This document shows, in pieces, positions 62,396 through 64,000 of a DNA stretch of 64,000 bases. Numbering within the stretch: position 1 is the stretch's first letter; every line of letters begins with the position of its first letter. The DNA lies in NCBI GenBank assembly GCA_025403435.1, contig CM046333.1:30649521-30713520 (forward strand), read 5' to 3'. The notes under the pieces are model-generated. The model did not search any database and had not been told where the DNA came from. It saw only the letters and a list, made by a program, of their open reading frames with translations. Made by a program: the position numbers and the translations under genes. This DNA comes from Artocarpus heterophyllus (lineage: Eukaryota; Streptophyta; Magnoliopsida; Rosales; Moraceae).

Positions 62396-62537
62396 AATTG
62401 TGTAATTAAAGTTGTAAAGATGTGCATATGTGTACTATGTGAGGATATTTGAGTATGTACAATTGGAGTTGAAATTATATCAATCTGCGTAATTTGTGGA
62501 ATTATATATGTAATTGAAATTGTGAATTTGTCAATAT
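62396..62537. other. Intron-like AT-rich end of visible CACTA2
   Basis: GT/TA-rich, no gene seen. It stops at TCAATAT, where the F LTR begins. Confidence 0.4.
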
Positions 62538-64000
62538 TGTTAGACATGTATGCCCTAAGAAGTAAAAATATAATAAGTTTTTGGAGATATTTTTATCAAT
62601 AAAGAATTTATTTATTATTTATATACCAAATCTTGTCCTCTTATGTTCATATTTGTTGAATGTATGTTAAGTAAACAAAAGTCTGAGACTGTCAGTCTAA
62701 ACCTTAAGAATTGGGCATATGATGGACGGATTATGTGGAAGACACGATTCTTAAGTTGATGGTCTAAATCATAAGATCCGCAATTGAGGGAATAAAGTTG
62801 GGTGCTCTATTCATGCAAAGATTGTTATGTTGTCTATATCCCTTTTGGGAGATGGTTTGTCTTGACCATTAGAGGTGGACTCCGTGAATAGAAACATTGG
62901 CACATTGTCATAGTGATGAGGTGTTGGATCGAGACATAAAGTAAATTGATTTAGATTAATAATTCTATCTCGGCAAATCGATTCACTTTAGACAATCATT
63001 TGTGTTGTATCTTAATGCTGAGATGAATAGTGGGCTCGTCGTCTTGGCCTGTGTCTTTTGATGTACCAAAGGGTGACACCCATATCTTAATAGTGGTATG
63101 TATGTACGTTGGAGGCATGACTCTTGATAGCGTAGACCTGTTATCTATAAATATGGAATCCATAGCTCCTCTTTAGGAGTAATGATATCCTCTTATATGT
63201 GTTATCCTGTAATTGGAAAAATGGAGCGCTCAACTATTTGGATACATAGGTGTAACCGAATGGTATACTGTCATTAGATAGTAAGTTTTCAGATGGTGAG
63301 ATAATGGAATGTAAGATAAAAATAATCAGGAAGGTAAGACAAAACTTGTCCTTAAGCCGATTATGGATTATCATATGGGGATACAATACACTATGATATG
63401 TCATGGAGACTTAGCTATATGAGCTTCGTAATTTTATGTAGTTCGAGAGTGCAGCTCCAAGCATTTAGTGGAGTAGCGTTGGAGTTGATAATTATGAAAT
63501 ATATATCTAGGATATTGGGTTTTGTAATTATCAGGAGCTTGAACTATATAGTTCCACTTGGTCCCCTTTGCTAGCTCAGAACATCCTGTAACGACATGTC
63601 ATGCTTTTCAAATAATTGGTAACTTATGTCGGATTTATTAGATTGGTTGAAATTTGGAAGAATCAAATAATTCATGTCTATTTATCGGTTGATTTAATTT
63701 TAGATAAATTAGATCAAGATAAACTTGTAGAATTATTGGGAATTGATTTATTTTCTTAGAGATCATCTAGATAAAGTTGTTTTGATTAGATAACTTCTCT
63801 ATTGGGTTATTTGAATTAAAACTGAGACTTTATCCTATAGAATCTCTGGTGGAAAATAAAAGATTGGCAAGATTTTTATTCGGTAGTTCGGCTTGCAGAT
63901 GGACTTGTTCGGCCTGCCGATCAATGAAGGATAAGATCACGCGTTTTCACGCGGATCTTATCAGATATTGATTGGAACTTGATTCTATTTTGAGTTTTTG
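62538..64000 (+). mobile_element. Long-LTR copia element F, 5' LTR only (window ends inside it)
   Basis: It starts TGTTAGACATGTATGCCCTA and matches the B and E LTRs to the window edge, corresponding to about the first three quarters of the LTR. It has one copy of the hairpin segment (63688-63718) where B and E have two. The preceding 5-mer AATAT would be its target; its partner is outside. It could also be a solo LTR. Confidence 0.88.

Larger units (their letters stand above)
57647..62537 (+). mobile_element. CACTA transposon with tnp2 transposase (CACTA2), 3' end displaced by F
   Basis: It starts CACTACAAGAAATTTT, the canonical CACTA terminus, preceded by AAA as the possible 3-bp target. 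In order it has CACGACGG hairpins (57690-58030), a leader (58040-58170), an intron, the tnp2 gene (58451-61636), a second set of hairpins and leader-like sequence (61850-62160), then a C-rich stretch. The LTR of F begins at 62538 before any CACTA end is met, so the element continues outside the window. It is the only copy here with near-complete transposase. Confidence 0.88.

Noticed and set aside
53907..64000. LTRs at 53907 and 62538 as the 5' and 3' LTRs of one element
   Set aside because: There is no gag-pol or polypurine tract before 62538; the sequence there is CACTA2, and the two LTRs differ in hairpin copy number.

Overview
The window is nuclear DNA of a flowering plant. It is AT-rich, its one clear host gene has ten GT-AG-spliced exons, and most of the rest is Ty1/copia, Ty3/gypsy and CACTA transposons, many inserted inside one another. 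The species cannot be fixed from the sequence; a eudicot or early-diverging angiosperm with many long-LTR copia elements would fit. No rRNA, tRNA, CRISPR or bacterial-type features were seen.

Layout, left to right. 1-308 resembles the end of a Ty3/gypsy LTR. 605-1890 is a decayed Ty3/gypsy pol fragment on the minus strand. 3218-8635 (minus) is a ten-exon gene for a replication factor C subunit 3-like AAA+ (clamp-loader) protein with a long N-terminal extension. Upstream of it, 9229-37342 is one copia element (A, 470-bp LTR, target-site duplication CAAGA). A carries two later insertions of a second, long-LTR copia family that resembles Angela/BARE: B (plus, 13646-23123, duplication GAAGT) and C (minus, 25326-36998). 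C is itself split in its gag by a non-autonomous CACTA element (CACTA1, 30383-32709, duplication GCT).

37343-41842 is mostly unassigned and includes a probable gypsy LTR. Then come two CACTA relics (41843-42778, and 43143 to about 44815 with the start of a tnp2 transposase), a truncated Angela-like remnant (G, 44930-46938), and a second nest. In that nest, D (minus, from 47578) is broken by E (plus, from 53907). E is broken 37 nt into gag by a large CACTA element with an almost full-length but mutated tnp2 transposase (CACTA2, from 57647). CACTA2 is broken by F (LTR from 62538), which runs off the window. The far ends of D, E, CACTA2 and F lie outside.

The transposon genes are all pseudogenes; many of the stop codons look like C-to-T changes, the expected decay of methylated, silenced repeats. 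The points most worth checking are the palindromic hairpin arrays of the CACTA elements, which come in two arm types; a second promoter/leader-like module downstream of the tnp2 gene; and the host RFC3-like protein, whose ATPase motifs are degenerate although its reading frame is intact.
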